A stretch of DNA of 64,000 nucleotides from the NCBI GenBank assembly GCA_963969365.1, contig OZ017746.1, positions 3,348,001 through 3,412,000 on the forward strand, in the 5' to 3' direction. Under the pieces are notes generated by a model. The model was not told the DNA's origin. It was given only the letters and a program-made list of their open reading frames with translations, and made no database searches. Shown here in pieces: positions 1-16,208 of this stretch (position 1 is its first letter; the number at the start of each line of letters is the position of its first letter). The DNA comes from Asterochloris sp. CNOR1. Its lineage: Eukaryota; Chlorophyta; Trebouxiophyceae; Trebouxiales; Trebouxiaceae. A program made the position numbers and the translations under genes.

Positions 1-3658
<3,658 letters not shown>

Positions 3659-3937
3659 GCTGAGCCTTCACAACGACTGTGCTTGGCCAGAGGCAGTGCT
3701 TTACCCGGGTATGTCAGTACCACGCCCTGGCACCAGGCCCTCCTTCTGGCAGCAATTGCTGCCTCTGGCTTTGGCAGCCGTTTGACAGTGCGGTGTTGCA
3801 GCTTGCTTTGCTTCTTCTTCCTTGTGTGGCACTTTATGATTTTGCTTTTCGCCCACTGAGCGATCCCTCAAGAGCCTGTGCATTTGGAAGGTGCAGACCA
3901 GCCTGCCCAGCCTGGCCAAGTAGTCTTGTGCACACAC
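3659..3937. promoter_or_regulatory. Shared divergent promoter region of CDC5 and Acinus
   Basis: These 279 bp separate the start codons of two divergently transcribed pre-mRNA-processing genes, so both promoters and 5' UTRs must lie here or overlap the first introns. I see no convincing TATA box. The function is inferred from position only. Confidence 0.5.
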
Positions 3938-6900
3938 ATGGCAGGCAACTACAGCGACCTCAAGGTCCGCCCAGCATGCTGCTCTGTCAAGCGGATCCAT
4001 GGCACTTCAAAGCCATGTCTCTAGCCAGGACCATCATCACTCAGCAGATGCACCTTTCCTGATTTGGTGGCGCGCATGGCCTGAAGCACTGCAATGGCTG
4101 TAGGTTACCGAGTTGAAGGAGGAGCTGAAGAAGCGCAAGCTCAAAGTTGGTGGCAAGAAAGATGAGCTGATTGCCCGTCTGCAAGATCATGACGAGCAGG
4201 TGAACCAGCAACAAGGCTGGCGAGAGCGACATTGGTATCATGCATGCCTGGCTGCTGGGCTAAAATGCATGAGCGGCCCTGCTCAGCCCCCTGCATCTTC
4301 GCTTCTGCTCCTCTGTTGGACCAAGATCTAGACTTGCCCAGTGCCTGGTCTCTCTTCTCATGCTGCGTACCCAATACAGGCTGCAAAGGGTGGAGATGAG
4401 GAGCCTGCCAGGCAGTCAGGGGAGGCAGCGGTGGACAAGGCAGCAGCAGAGAAGGTAGCAGCCGAGGACTCTGCGCAGCATGACCCGCCTGCTGCCTCAG
4501 CAGGCACACGCAGTCGGGTTGGCACCCGTGGAAAAGCAGCCACAGCAGAGGTGACCTCTGAGGCTGCCACAGAGCCCAAGGAGGCTGCCAGCCCCGCTGC
4601 TCGCAGCACCAGGACCAGTGCTGCCCCCGCTGGGAAGGCAGATGAGCTGTCAGACGGCCAGAAGCAGGCCCAGGCGTCTGCCACAGCAAAGAAGCATGCT
4701 GCCGCCAAGTCTGGCAGTGGGAAGCCTGCTGAGGCTGCTGAGGGCGGGAGGCCTGCCGCTGTTGAGTCGCCCGCCGCTGTTGAGTCACCCGGCGGTGGAA
4801 AGCATGCAGTGCCTGAGGCAGCCGAGGGGGAGGAGCTTGCTGCTGCTGAGCTGCCTGCTGACTGCATCGAAGCAGTGCCTGAGGCAAAGCAGCCTGCAGT
4901 GCTGCAGCCATCTACCAAAGGTGGTGCTGGCAGCAGCAGCAATGGTGCAGCCAGCGCAGCGCCCGGGCCGGCTGCTGCTGCTGCAGCTGCTGCCAATGAG
5001 CAGACGTCTGAGCAGCAGGCCCCTGCTGGGGCACAGCCACAGCTGCCAACTGGCAGTGTGAAGCCTCTTGAGGCGGCGAGCCCCAGCCATAAGTCCCAGG
5101 CTGGCAGCCCAGCCAAGAGGCAGAGAGGCGCTGGGGAGAAGCCCTCAGCAGAAGCCGTGCCTGATGACAGCAGCAAGCCTGAGGGCAAGGGCCACGAGGT
5201 TAATTCTCAGATGAAGTCTGCTGGAAAGGCCAGCAGCCCAGTGGATGAGGCCCCAGCTGCACAGCAGGCTGCTCCAGCAGCCACATCGGCCAAGATAACA
5301 GCAGCTGGGCCTGTCAGCAAGGAGGAGGCAGTACCTGTGGGGGACATCGACATGGCTGAAGCCACTCAGGCAAGCAGCTGTCCAGCACCCAGCACCTGGC
5401 TGCCCTTCCTACTGGCTGCTGTGCAGAGTTCCAGGGGCCAATCTCTTTTTTCAACCGCTGTGGCAGCAGGCGTCCTGTTTGACATGCTGTAACAAACAGA
5501 CAGCTTTGCTCCCAGAGCGCATCTGCCCAACAGCAGCACTGCTGGTCAGCTCTCTACTGCAGTTGAGTGTCAGGGAAGAGGCTCTGCTTGCCCCCCAGCC
5601 CCAGCTAGACTTCACGGCTCCGAGCCAGCTTGCTGTGTGTGCTGCAGGCTGCGGTGGAGGTTGCAGAGGAGGAACTGGATCTGGAGTTGGACTACGACAG
5701 TACGCTGCTGACAGCTGCAGAGGAGGCTGCCCCTGAGGCTGCCACCACCCGGCGGGAGCAGCAATCAACACCAGCAGCGCGCAATAGTGCCAGGGAGAGC
5801 CGAAAGAGGGGCAGGTGAGCTGGGAGATCACATGCAGCTGCCGCCTGTCAATATGGCCTTGAGGTGTGCCTTGGGTTTACAGGCAGGCCATGAGGCCTGC
5901 TTGACCTATCTCAGCTGCTGGCAATGCCCAATGTGTTGCCTTGGCAATGATGTTGCTGGCAGTGACATCCGATATGGAGACGCCTGTCTGCTGCAGGGAT
6001 GCGGAGGCTGCTGATGCAAACGGTGTTCCGAAGGCGTCCAAGACAGAGACAGGGCGCAGAGGTGGGCGCCCTGCACCCTGCCAATGTGTGCACAGCATCC
6101 CACATCCCTGCTCAATGTGAAAGCCACCCTCTGATCTGCGGTGTGGGCTATCAAGCCCTGCTTTCTGCCCTTCCCCCATCATCTTGCTGAGCGCATTAGC
6201 ACCAAGGTACGCTGTTGGTTGTGTGCTATGCAAGCAAAAATATTGTCTCATGCATACACACTAGAAAGACATGTTCCTAACCACTCTGTCAGACTTGGTG
6301 AGGCTTGCCTGGCCTGCAGAGCGGAAACATTCGCCCATCCCGGCTCCTCCGCGGCTGCGGGGACGCCTAGGGCCCAAGCAGGAGCCTGGCAATGACTCTA
6401 AGCATGCCCTGCCACTACGGGAGGCCAGCAACAGCAAGCGCAGCTCAGTGTTTGAGCGGCTGCAGGCGTCTGGATCTGGGCCAGTAGGCAAGGCTGATGA
6501 CAGGTAAGTGCTTTGACAGCTCTACTGTAGTGCCTTCCTTGCCAGAGTGCTGCCCTGGTTGCGCTCCTCAGAAAGAGCAAGCCCAGGGCAAGGCTAGACT
6601 GCCTGCACTTGAAGTGGGCAACCTGCCGTCACGCTGGCAGCTCATGAACGCTGTATGCACAATGCCATGCAAAGCACTGGCAGAGAGTAGCCTGCAGCTG
6701 CATGGGGCTTGCATCAACTGTCCCGTGACCTCCCTACTACGCGGAAGGCCAGAATCTGCCGGCTGCATGCCAGACATCGGGTGCTGCCTTCACGGATGCA
6801 GCCAGCAGCTGAGCATGCCCCTCCTTTCCCACGTGTATAGGGCGAAGCCTTCGCAGGGCGCAGAAGTGCAGCCTGGGCCCCGGCATGATCTGAGGCGCTC

Positions 6901-8679
6901 AGTCTCGGAGCGTGCGACCGCTGCGCTGTCCATCGACGGCTTTCAGCGCCCCTTTAGCCTGCCCCAGGTGGGGTTGGGTAGGCGTGCAGCTCATGGGCTG
7001 TGACCTGAGGGCTGACCACCTAAGCAATCTGCATCCTGGCTTCATCACCAAGAATTGAGCTCGCTTGAGAAGCCTGAGAAGAGGATTGTTACTTGTACTA
7101 TGGGGCGCTGCTGGGGCCAAAGTAGTCTCATACTGGTTCACCAAGCCCTGCCTGGTTCCCAGCATTTGCACTGCCCACAATGCACCCTTTACCTGCAATG
7201 CTGACCATCTTCCCCATTTCTGCATCAGGTTAATGACTTGCTGGCCCAGTTTGGCACCATCAAGCAGTGGTGGATGCCCACCAAGCGGAACTATGCGCTG
7301 GTGGTGTACAGCAATGTGGCAGAGGCGCGGGCTGCATATGAGGCCGTGGACCACATGTCGTGGCCGGACAAGCTGCTGGCCAACAGGTGAGGTGCTGTTG
7401 ATTGTGATGCTCTTTTGTGTCTGCACTGAGCAGTGGTGAGCAGGGGCAGTGGCCCCCCTGCTCATGGGTGACCTCAATCAGTGACTGTGCATATGGGACG
7501 GCCGATGCAGTCCCGATAGGTCGGCACAATCAGGGTCTAAAGGGCAGCAGGAAAGCTCCGCTCAGTCACAAAAGGTGACTATGGAGTGGGCCTGGGCCGT
7601 TGCTTGCTGATGTTGGCTGCTCGGCTATCTCAGCATACGTTGCTTGGCACTGAGAGGTGCTTCCAGGAACATGCTCCAGTGCTGGCAGCACAGGGCAGCA
7701 CTGAGGCACATGCAACTCAGCAGTCCTTGCTGCACCTTGCAGCCTGTGCAGACTGGCACACTCTGCTTCCCCCTGCAGGCTGAGGCCTGAGTTCCTCCCC
7801 GTTGAGGAGGCCGAGAACAAGATTGCCATTGCCAACGGAGAGGAGCCGCCGCACCGGGGGAACTCTCAGGCCCCACAGGAGACAGCTGCTAAGGCCGTTG
7901 CCACTGGGAGCTCAGACCTCAGAGCCCTGCTTGAGGTGAGGGGGTGGACTGGCGATCATTCTACCGGTCTGTGCAGCAGAAGGTGCTTGTGGTCTGTGCT
8001 GTCCTCTTTGCTGTGGTCTGCTTCATGGTCTTGTGCTGAGGGGAGAGGACAGGGGATGCAGGCCTGCCCTTCTGCGCACTGAGGCTCTGGCAGAGTGCAC
8101 GTGCTGGCACTGCATGCACGTGGTTGCCTGAATGTGTCAAAGCTGTAGCTTAACCGGCCTGCATGGCTGTGTCTGCAGAAGCAGCGCTCAAAGGGCGGGG
8201 TTGCCAGTGAGACCCCTGCAGGTCAGGTTGCAGCGCAGCAAAATGGTGTGGGTCCTGAACAGGTGGGTCTTGCCATGTCAGAGCACAGCTAGTCCTTACA
8301 TTGTCAGTTGGCATTGTGCCATTGCCTGGGCCAGCCTTTTCAGGACATGCAGAGAAAGTTCGCTTGGGTAGATAATCATAGAGAAGAGGGCCGCTTCATG
8401 AGTCTTAGATGCATGTCTGTGCCCTCTCTGACATCTGGGTGCTGCTGACTCTTGCGAAAGCTGTGCACCTTCAGTGTATTCCTTCTTCCGATGCCTTGCT
8501 GCTAATGGCTTCTCCCAACACCCTGGCAGGAGGAGAAGACACTGGACATGCTTTTTCAGCGGACGGCCACCAAGCCAATGTTGTACTGGCTGCCTGTGCC
8601 TGAGCCCCAGCAGGCGGAGCGCAAGCGCAAGCGGGCTGCTGGTGATGAGCCCAAACCCCTGGCTGTGGAAGCTGTCTGA
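3938..8679 (+). CDS. ACIN1: Acinus homologue (SAP, RRM and RSB motif; ASAP/PSAP complex)
   Basis: Acinus scaffolds the ASAP/PSAP complexes with RNPS1 and SAP18/Pinin on the exon junction complex. Exons: 3938-3964, 4104-4199, 4380-5369, 5648-5814, 5997-6061, 6320-6503, 6841-6967, 7229-7386, 7779-7935, 8179-8262 and 8530-8679; about 734 residues. The first exon is only nine codons. It was chosen because MAGNYSDLK joins in phase to VTELKEELKKRKL, the start of a SAP domain (residues about 9-40). A long Ala/Pro/Glu-rich segment follows. The RRM starts at ALSIDGFQRPFSLPQ and continues through LLAQFGTIKQWW and NYALVVYSN. The RSB motif near the C terminus reads TLDMLFQRTATKPMLYWLP, the sequence that recruits RNPS1 and SAP18. 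The intron after 5369 appears to use a GC donor, the only choice that keeps phase. The stop lies 153 bp from the convergent SAC9-like gene. Confidence 0.92.
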
Positions 8680-8832
8680 TGCATTTGCATTGCACCCTGC
8701 GCCCCCTACAGCACCCTTGTCCACTCATGTTTACTTCTGCAGCTGAAAGTGACGAGGCTTTATTCAATCTGCTGCGACTTAGACCCAGCTTTCTGAGAGC
8801 TCAACTCAAATACATGCATTCAGAAGTCACAG

Positions 8833-11800
8833 TCAGAGCAGATTCAAAGGGATGCCCTCAGAATCTCTGGAATTTTTGAGAGCCTCACCACCAAATATAC
8901 TAGAGAGATAGTCCTCCTGCAGCGTCCCAGGCAGACAGCCAGAGACTTCAGGCATCTGCACAACAGCAAGTGGATACCTTAGTGTTCTCTGCCTCAAATC
9001 ACAGCTGTGCCGGATGTGCACCTGACTGATTGCCCATCAGAGCTGTGCTGCAGTGCAGCTGTCGCCCCTTGAGAGGCTGCTGCAGGCAGAAGCACTTGAG
9101 CCGGCAGCAATAAGCAAGACAACTGCGGCAGGCAGGAGCAGGCACCTGTGGCGACGCTCCAACCTCTGGCCGCTCTGATGCAGTCTTGGCCTCCTTCTCC
9201 GTGACCCTGCCGGTTTGTTGCAGCACCATCTGCTCATTGATGAGCTCGGGGCTGATGCCCTCCCGCTTGAGGGCAGCCTGGATGTGGCCGCCGTCCTCAG
9301 CAGAACCTGCAGAGATGATCAGAACAGAGATCAGCCTAAAGGAGCCCCTTGACATGGGCACGAGGCCCTGCTTCCCGAATCCAATTCCTAATGGCAGAAA
9401 GGGGATGCTGCCAGGGCCAGTCCCTCCCTCAGAGTTGCCTGGGGACAGCTGCCAATGCTGCAAGCTGTGGGACTGCACAGAGCACCATGACAGCCCTGGT
9501 GGCCGGCCCAGTTGACAAGGCTGCCAAAGAAACCAGACTCCCAGGCCTCAAAGCACATCAAAAGCAGACAACCCACCTTCATCATCCGATTCTCCCTCCA
9601 GCGGCACAGCTGCCTCAGGGTACAGGAAGGTGACAGAGGGGAAGTACTGGCGCATGCGCAGCCCCAGGAACATCTCCACGATCTGTTGGCGGTGAGCGTC
9701 AGAAAGCACATTGTTCCAGCGCCTTTGAACGGTGACCCCCAGGTTCTGCAGCTTGCCGATGCCAGCCTGGGACATGCTGCTGGAATCCCGCTGCAGGCAC
9801 AGAAGAGCGGTGAGCAGCAGCTGGGTGCGCAAAAGTGGGCACGGTGTGGCACATCGTGTGGCTAAGGTGCCTGACTGCTAGAGCTGGAAGTCGAAGCCAA
9901 ACAAATGGAAGCAATAGCACTCAGACATGACTTGCCACTGTGGGCCAGTTATGCACCACCATTTACCTCAGATGCGCAGGACTACCCAGCCTGCCATCTG
10001 CCAGCAAACCAGATCCACGTTGTAGCCTTGCGCTTGCAGGCTCCACTCATGCCGGAACTTCTTACACTGTTTCCCCACCTGAAGCAGCCCTAATATGGCA
10101 GAGTGCATGGCTCGGCTGGACGTGTACAGATTGCTCTGCATGTCTCCGTTGATGAGAAACATCTCTGCCTGCTCCGCCACAACGTCCGGCAGCAGTCTGG
10201 CCCGTACCTCGTCAGGATCAAGGCCAAAGAGGCCCCAGGCAGCCTGCAGGGTGCAGATAAACAGCCCTTTGTGCAAGTGCCAGTCCCTGAGCCAAAATAG
10301 GGCTGGTGCCTAGGTGAGAGAGCCTAAAGACGACATCCAAGGCCACAAATCAGCCTGCAACTCATGAGCTGGAATTGATTGTAGTCACTGCAAGCAGCCA
10401 AACCCCAAGCTCCAGGCCAGAACATGTGACGGCTGTGCGCAGGGGCTGAGCGGGGAGCGCTGTCTATGTGAGGGCTTGCAGATACCTGTGCCTGCCAGCA
10501 ACGTACATCCACACATGTTGCTTGATGCTTGAGTGCTCAGCACGCAGGCTGCACCTGCCCAGCTGTGTGTACCCTGGCTGCTGCAGTATGATGCAGCCAA
10601 CATGAATGGCAAGGCCTCACCCTCCCACTGGTGCTGGCTGTGGCATCCGAGTCCCCTCCGTCTGACTCTGAGCCGGCCCCCAGGCTCAGCTTGTGCATGC
10701 TGGGCAGGCTGCCACCTGCGGGCTTCATGGCGGCCCCATCCCTGGCCCCACTGGACTGCGCAGGCTGTGCAGGTGGCGCTGGCCTGTCCCAGCTGGTGGT
10801 CTTGTTGTTGTGGTCAATGTAAAAGGTGCGCCCTGAACAGTGCAGAGCAACAGTTGCCACGAGCTATAAGGGCCACCGCCATGGGACATGCGGCGGCAGC
10901 ATCAGGGGAACCTGATCGCTTAAACAGGGCAAGGCCCAAACGGAAAGGTTGGCTACACCGAGGGAAGCCTGGCTTCAGGCCAGCAGAGTGGCCACCAAGG
11001 ATTGTGCAAAGCGAGCCAAACACCCGTGCCTGCACACAGGCCCCGGCCCTGCTGGGCGGTTTCTGAAGCCTCAGCAGCCTACAGCCTGCCAGGCGACGAC
11101 AGTGGCCCACTGCTGTCTGTGCACGGGCTGCACGCCGGCCCCAGCCTGCATGCTGACCTGAAGTCTCATCATGTCGGGCTTCCCAGCCGGGGGGCAGGGG
11201 CTGCTCCAGGCGGTCATCCCCACTGCCAGCAAGGCTGCCGGCAGAGCCACCACCCTCCCTCTTGTCGCCCGCTGACGGCAGACCAGCGGCGCGCCCCGCC
11301 TCTGGGCCCTGCTTGGAGCGCCATGCCTCCTTCACTCTCCTGCAGCATCATGCACGCATGCTGGATTGGCCTTCACAGCAGTGGCCCCTGCGATGCAGAC
11401 CTGCCAGGTGTGACCTGACAACTGCAGCAGCAGCAACGCTGCAATGCACCCAGCACTACCCAGTGCAGCAGCACACAGGCTTGGTCTGCTCCCTAATGGC
11501 AGGCACAGGTGCACTGTAGATGCTCACAGGGCAGGTCAGCAGCCTCTCAGAGCACCTGTGGATGCTGCTGATGTCTGCGCTGTACCCTGGGTCACGCTTC
11601 TTCTTGCTGGCTGCGGCCCTTGCAGCTGACTGGGCAGCAGCATTGCTGGCCTCGATCACAAGCCCGGTCTCCCGTGCTTGCTGGGCCAGAACCTGCAGTC
11701 GCCAGACACCTGCTGGGGCTGCCAGACATGTCAAAATCTGCTGGGGTCTCCTGAACTTGTGTATCCTGATGGCAGCTGCGGTGCATGGCTCAGCTGGGTG

Positions 11801-14800
11801 CTGCGTGTCAAAGGCCACCCTGGTGGGCAATGCGACCCTGCAGCTACAGGTGGTGCCCGCCCACCTGCGTGCTGAACGCACAGGTGTCCTTCCAGGCTGT
11901 CAGGGTGAACTTGCTGCAGCAGGTGCCCCGCCCACCTGGACGGCTGCAAAGTAGCTGGCCGCGTTGGTCCTGTCCAAAGAGTCGGCGCAATTGTATCGCT
12001 CCAGGCCGCGCTGCTGGCGCTGCCATCGCATGCGCCACCGCCCATCCCAGGCAGTGCTGCACCTGCACAAGCAGGGCGGGCAGCTGTTTGGTGCCAGCAA
12101 GTAAAGTTGACACGCGAGGCATACTGTGCTGCGCTGCTGGCGCCACCGCATGCGCCTCTGCCCGTCCCATGGAGGCTGCACCTGCACGAGCAGGAAAGGG
12201 ACAACCTCAAGCTGCATGCCCCTCAGACAAGTTCTGACAGACTCTCTCGGCAGTGCAGTAGGGATGCTCATTTCGACAGTGCTTGCAGCCCGGTAGTGTT
12301 TCTGGTGCAATCAACAGCATGAAGATGTATAGAAGCCGTGCAGCTGAGTCTGTGGCAGCAAAGTCAGCAGACAAGTAAGCACAGCCAAGGCAAAGCTGCA
12401 GCAGCAGCGGTTTGGTGTTGGTTGGTGAGCTGTCTGCAGCCCAGAGGGCCAGCTAGAGGGTGTGAGCATGCATCAGCAATCAATCCACGGTAGTATGCAG
12501 GGAGGCCCTACCTGTCAGCCACTGTGACCTGAGCTGCTGGCTGTGGCAAGCGCTCCATGACTCCAGCTGCCACGCCTGAGGCAGGCACCAGGGAGCCCAG
12601 GAGCTGCCACAGGGCAGCCACACTTTCCTTCTCTCTGATTTCCTGCAGGCAGGGCAGCAGCGGTGCCACTGCTGGTCCAGGCAGCTGCTGGCACCCAGGT
12701 ACCAAGCTGTAGGTGTCGCGCAGGCAAAGGAGCAACTGTCCATGAAGCGCTCAGCTGCGTCGTCAGGAGTGGATAGCTTGCTGCCAGGCAATCAATTGCC
12801 TGCAAGGCTGGCAACATCAAAGCTGCCCAAATCAGGAGTCACTGCAGGGCACAGGGGCACCACACTGGGCTGGCTCTGGATTGTGCTCTCACCTTCATCA
12901 TGCCATGCCAGTCGAAGTTCAGCACCTTGATAGGGGCACGGGGGCAGGACTTGCGCACGGCGCGCACGCCCTCAGAGAAGTGCTCTGACAGCATGAGCTC
13001 ATCTTGGCGCTGCAGGCAGGGCCAGGGGGTGTCTGCAGGCCAGCTTGCTGGGTGTGTCAAGCAGCTTTGCACCATAGAGGACTGCACCCAGTACATTTGC
13101 AACATTCTGGGACTCAGCTGCAGAGCTGGACTTGAAGCGTTAGCAAGACAGCAGCTCGAAGAGTTAGCAAAGCAGAGCAGAGACTGCCAACTCTCAGGAG
13201 AACTGCAGCCCACCCTGCAGCCAGCAGATGGAGTCCAGACCCATGTCAGAGTCACCTGCATGCTGCACCGCAGCAGGTTGATGCAGTTGACGGGTGTGCG
13301 CGTGGAGGGGTCCCCAACCACCCCGTCAGCCCCCTCATCATCCGAGCCGTCCTCACTGCTGCCCTGCGGCTGGCTGTGGGTGCCCGCCGCCCGAAGGGCG
13401 GCCTCCAGCTCAGGGTCGGGGGTGTAGCGCTTCTGCAGGCGCCTGAAGTACCTGCAGGGACGCAGGAATATCGGCTCAGATGTGTTTGGTGTGGGGCCAT
13501 TGACGTGTGGCACTGTGAAGTGGGGTGCTCAACACCTTCTTTGTGCTGATTCACAGCCTGGCCAGCGCCTTTTCCAGGTTGGGTGGCAGCATGTCCTCTC
13601 GACTTGCAGCGGCGCAGGCAACCTAGTGCCGGCCCTGCGGCCACCACAGCCTCTGAGACTGGGAAGTGAGGCGGTGGTCTCTTTAAGCATTCCTCCTGCT
13701 TTCCTTCAGGGCAGGTCTGGCCAGGAGGCAGCCCAAGCTTACTGCTTTGCACAAAGACCCTGCTCCTGGGCTCCTGAGCTCAGGCGGCACATGTAGGCAG
13801 CTGAGTGCGCATCAGCACAGTCCCACCTCCTGGTCCCCTGGTACGGCGTGGCTGAGGGGATGACTATGTTGGCCTCCCCCACGCCCCCTGACTTGAGCTC
13901 CACACCCCACCAGATGGGCACGGTGCCGCGGCGAAATACATAACGGCTCCAGCGCACAGGGGCGTCCTCCTTTGCAGGGTGTGTCCACACAATCTGTTCT
14001 GCCTCAATCTCGTTTCCTGCAGGAGGGGAAGGCGGGTGGCAGTGTGGGGCTGGGGTTTAGAGGCTCCACAGCCCTCTCAGGGCTCAAGACAGGGGTCAGG
14101 CTGCATGAAGGGGCTGCCTCTCTGATTCGGGCCCGGCAGTCACAGGTACATGTAGCACGGCCGTGCCAGCACAGCTGAAGGGGGTGTAGTTGCAGACAGT
14201 GGTGCAGCAGGGAAGTGGCATCTGGACTGAGGCGGGAAGTCCTGAACTCATCGGCGGCATTACAGAAACATACCTGGGCTTGACAAACTGTTGAGACCAC
14301 GGGCTATATAGCGCATGCCAGGGTGCAGCCTGCTGCGCCGTGCTATCAAGGCCAGTGTGTACTTCTGCTGCACCGCATCCTCTAGCATGCGCGACTCGAT
14401 CACGCCCTGCAGGCATGCCCCAGAGCTTGATGCTACATGCCGCAGGCACAGCCAGATGCAGCTCGATACAGCAGGCCTGCAGATGATATCATCTGGCAAA
14501 GCAGGCAGGCTGCTGCATCAGGCCCTGTCACGCTCTGCCCCGCTGACCTGCAGCAAGTTGGGGCAGTGGTCCTGCAGCCCGACTGCCCGCAGCCCCGCGG
14601 CCAGCCAGCTGTTCCACACAAACTCCCAGCTGGGCTGGGAGACGGGGTGGCTGCTGGGGAAGGGACGCGTGATGTCCACCGTCTCGCAGTAGAAATGTGA
14701 ATTGTCCAGAAAAAAGCGCGGCATCATCTGCAGGTGCTCCTGCTCCTCTGTGCTCAGCTTGGTGGCAGCCTTGGCGTCCTGCAGTCACCAACTGGCTTTG

Positions 14801-16208
14801 GCATGCCAGGCTGTGCAGAATTGGCTGGCCCTGCAGTGTCATCTGCACTTGTGTCTTCAGCTTGGGGGCAGCCTTGGCGTCTGGCAGGGACAGGTACACT
14901 GGATTGGCATGCCTCGGAGGGTGCCCGTGTTTACATTCAGGTCTGTGCTCGCAGTGAAATTACACTTCTGTGCCACCCAAGTGACCAGAGCTGCAGGTGC
15001 TCTTGCTCGTCTGGCAGCACCGCCTCCAAGAGGACAGGGCTGCAGAGCACCATGCCGCACTCTTGAATTAGGTGGTGCCTGGTCTGTCTGCCTGCCTCAG
15101 CAGAGCAGCAAGCCGGGCTCTCAAGGGTGCCTTCCAAATTAGCAGCGGCACAGTGCCAGCTCCCTCGCCCAATGCGCCGGCTCTGTGAAGCAGTGGTGTC
15201 CCCATCTGTTTGCTGACTGAAACCTCCCAGGAATACACAACGCCTTGCAGGCCGTCTAGCTGGGGTGAAACACTGCCTTCTGAGTGTAAGTTCCAACACA
15301 TGCAGCTTGGGAACAACATCAACCTGTGTCTGTGCGGCAGGGCTGCTGGAGGGCTTGCCTGCAGTGGCAATTGCAGCCACCTGTGCTCCACCACTAGCCT
15401 CACAATGTGGCCGCCTGGCAGTGTGGCTGCAGGGCGCACACGTGTGGCCAGCACCACCATGGCAGTGCCTGCAATGGGGACATAGCCCAGAAGGGCACAT
15501 CCCCTCTCCACAATCTGCACGCAGCAGAGCGGTCCAGTGAGGGAGCAGTAGGGAGGCTGCTCAGCAGGGGGCAGTGGGGCTGCATACTGTGTGCACTCAA
15601 CAGCCTCACATCAGGCAGGTCGCAGTGCAGGCAGCAAACTGGGCTTCGCAGGCAGCTCAAGGGAGCCGCTTGGCATCCGGCAGCATGCTAAAGGGAAGAC
15701 ACTGACTATATATATTGTTCGCTGAGGACAGACGTCTTCACCTGCATGGAGTGGCCTTTGGCCACATGGTCCATTGCATCTGCCTGCAGACAGGAGTGAT
15801 GCTGCTGTGCTTCCACAGCTGCTTTGAGAAATGGTTGCTGCTGGGCTCAAGGTGTGTACCTCATTTGCAAAAACATCCTCGCCAGGCCTGTTGCAAAACA
15901 ACAATTTGCCTGTGCCAGGCTCAATGCGGACCAATTGAGTATCAGATCTGCATCCAGACAGTAAGAGGCGTTGGCAAGAAGGGGGCCAGGGGGCCTGCAT
16001 CAATCGGTAAAGCCAGTGCTCACCTGACTGCCAGAGAGGTGACCAGATGGTACTCATCGGTCCCTGCATATCGAACCACCACTATACTGGTCTGTCTGCT
16101 GGCAGCTGGGTGAAACTGGACTGCATGAGGGGGAGGTGCTGCTCGACCATTCACACTCTCGGAGCTGACTCTCTGTTCCACGTTGCCCACTGCCTCCTGT
16201 GGAGGCAT
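8833..16208 (-). CDS. SAC9: SAC9-like phosphoinositide phosphatase with WW domain
   Basis: Plant SAC9 proteins are SAC-family phosphoinositide phosphatases with a WW domain inserted near the end of the catalytic region. Exons (minus): 16208-16024, 15947-15860, 15783-15742, 15514-15359, 14778-14548, 14406-14274, 14016-13827, 13451-13256, 13009-12893, 12642-12512, 12062-11936, 11692-11586, 11339-11158, 10832-10621, 10243-10079, 9790-9577, 9306-9146, and perhaps 8955-8833. That gives about 920 residues. Diagnostic blocks are HFYCETVDITRPFPSS, LIARRSRLHPGMRYIARG, RRGTVPIWWGVELK, and the CX5R catalytic loop in RYNCADSLDRTNAA. The WW domain is split by an intron: LPPGWEARHDE then GRTFYIDHNNKTTSWDRP. 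A C-terminal SAC9 segment follows (SRAMHSAILGLL, VQRRWNNVLSDAHRQQ, EMFLGLRM). Arabidopsis SAC9 is about 1,600 residues, so the long C-terminal half is missing or very diverged. The last exon is uncertain; reading on without splicing would stop at 8999. Confidence 0.88.
12005..12190 (-). repeat. Tandem duplication of the SAC9 catalytic-loop exon edge
   Basis: Copies 12005-12072 and 12129-12190 both carry, on the minus strand, CTT/CTCGTGCAG acceptors and WDG..RMRW..QQR coding. The lower copy begins the exon encoding the CX5R loop. The upper copy has a 1-nt length change that frameshifts it in the required phase, so it is a dead duplicate in the intron. Confidence 0.7.
14704..15030 (-). repeat. 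Partial copies of the SAC9 exon-5 start
   Basis: The real exon starts at 14778 with DAKAATKLSTEEQEHLQ. An upstream copy near 14885-14820 reads PDAKAAPKLKTQVQ, and a third short copy near 15030-14985 reads LPDEQEHLQ. These lie in the preceding intron and look like decayed duplicates. Confidence 0.55.

Noticed and set aside
4141-4911. 256-residue minus-strand open frame rich in Gln/Pro/His
   Set aside because: Composition follows CAG/CTG-rich antisense sequence, and it crosses an Acinus intron and two exons without supporting signals.
4358-5188. 276-residue open frame on the minus strand opposite the Acinus low-complexity region
   Set aside because: It is the antisense shadow of a GC-rich, Ala/Pro-coding exon; it has no splice context or recognisable motif, and the plus-strand frame joins SAP to RRM.
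9000-9306. Unspliced 3' end of the SAC9-like gene stopping at 8999
   Set aside because: The read-through peptide becomes Cys/Gln/Leu-rich and unlike the preceding sequence; a CACAG|GTGCC donor and a phase-0 downstream exon fit better. It remains possible.
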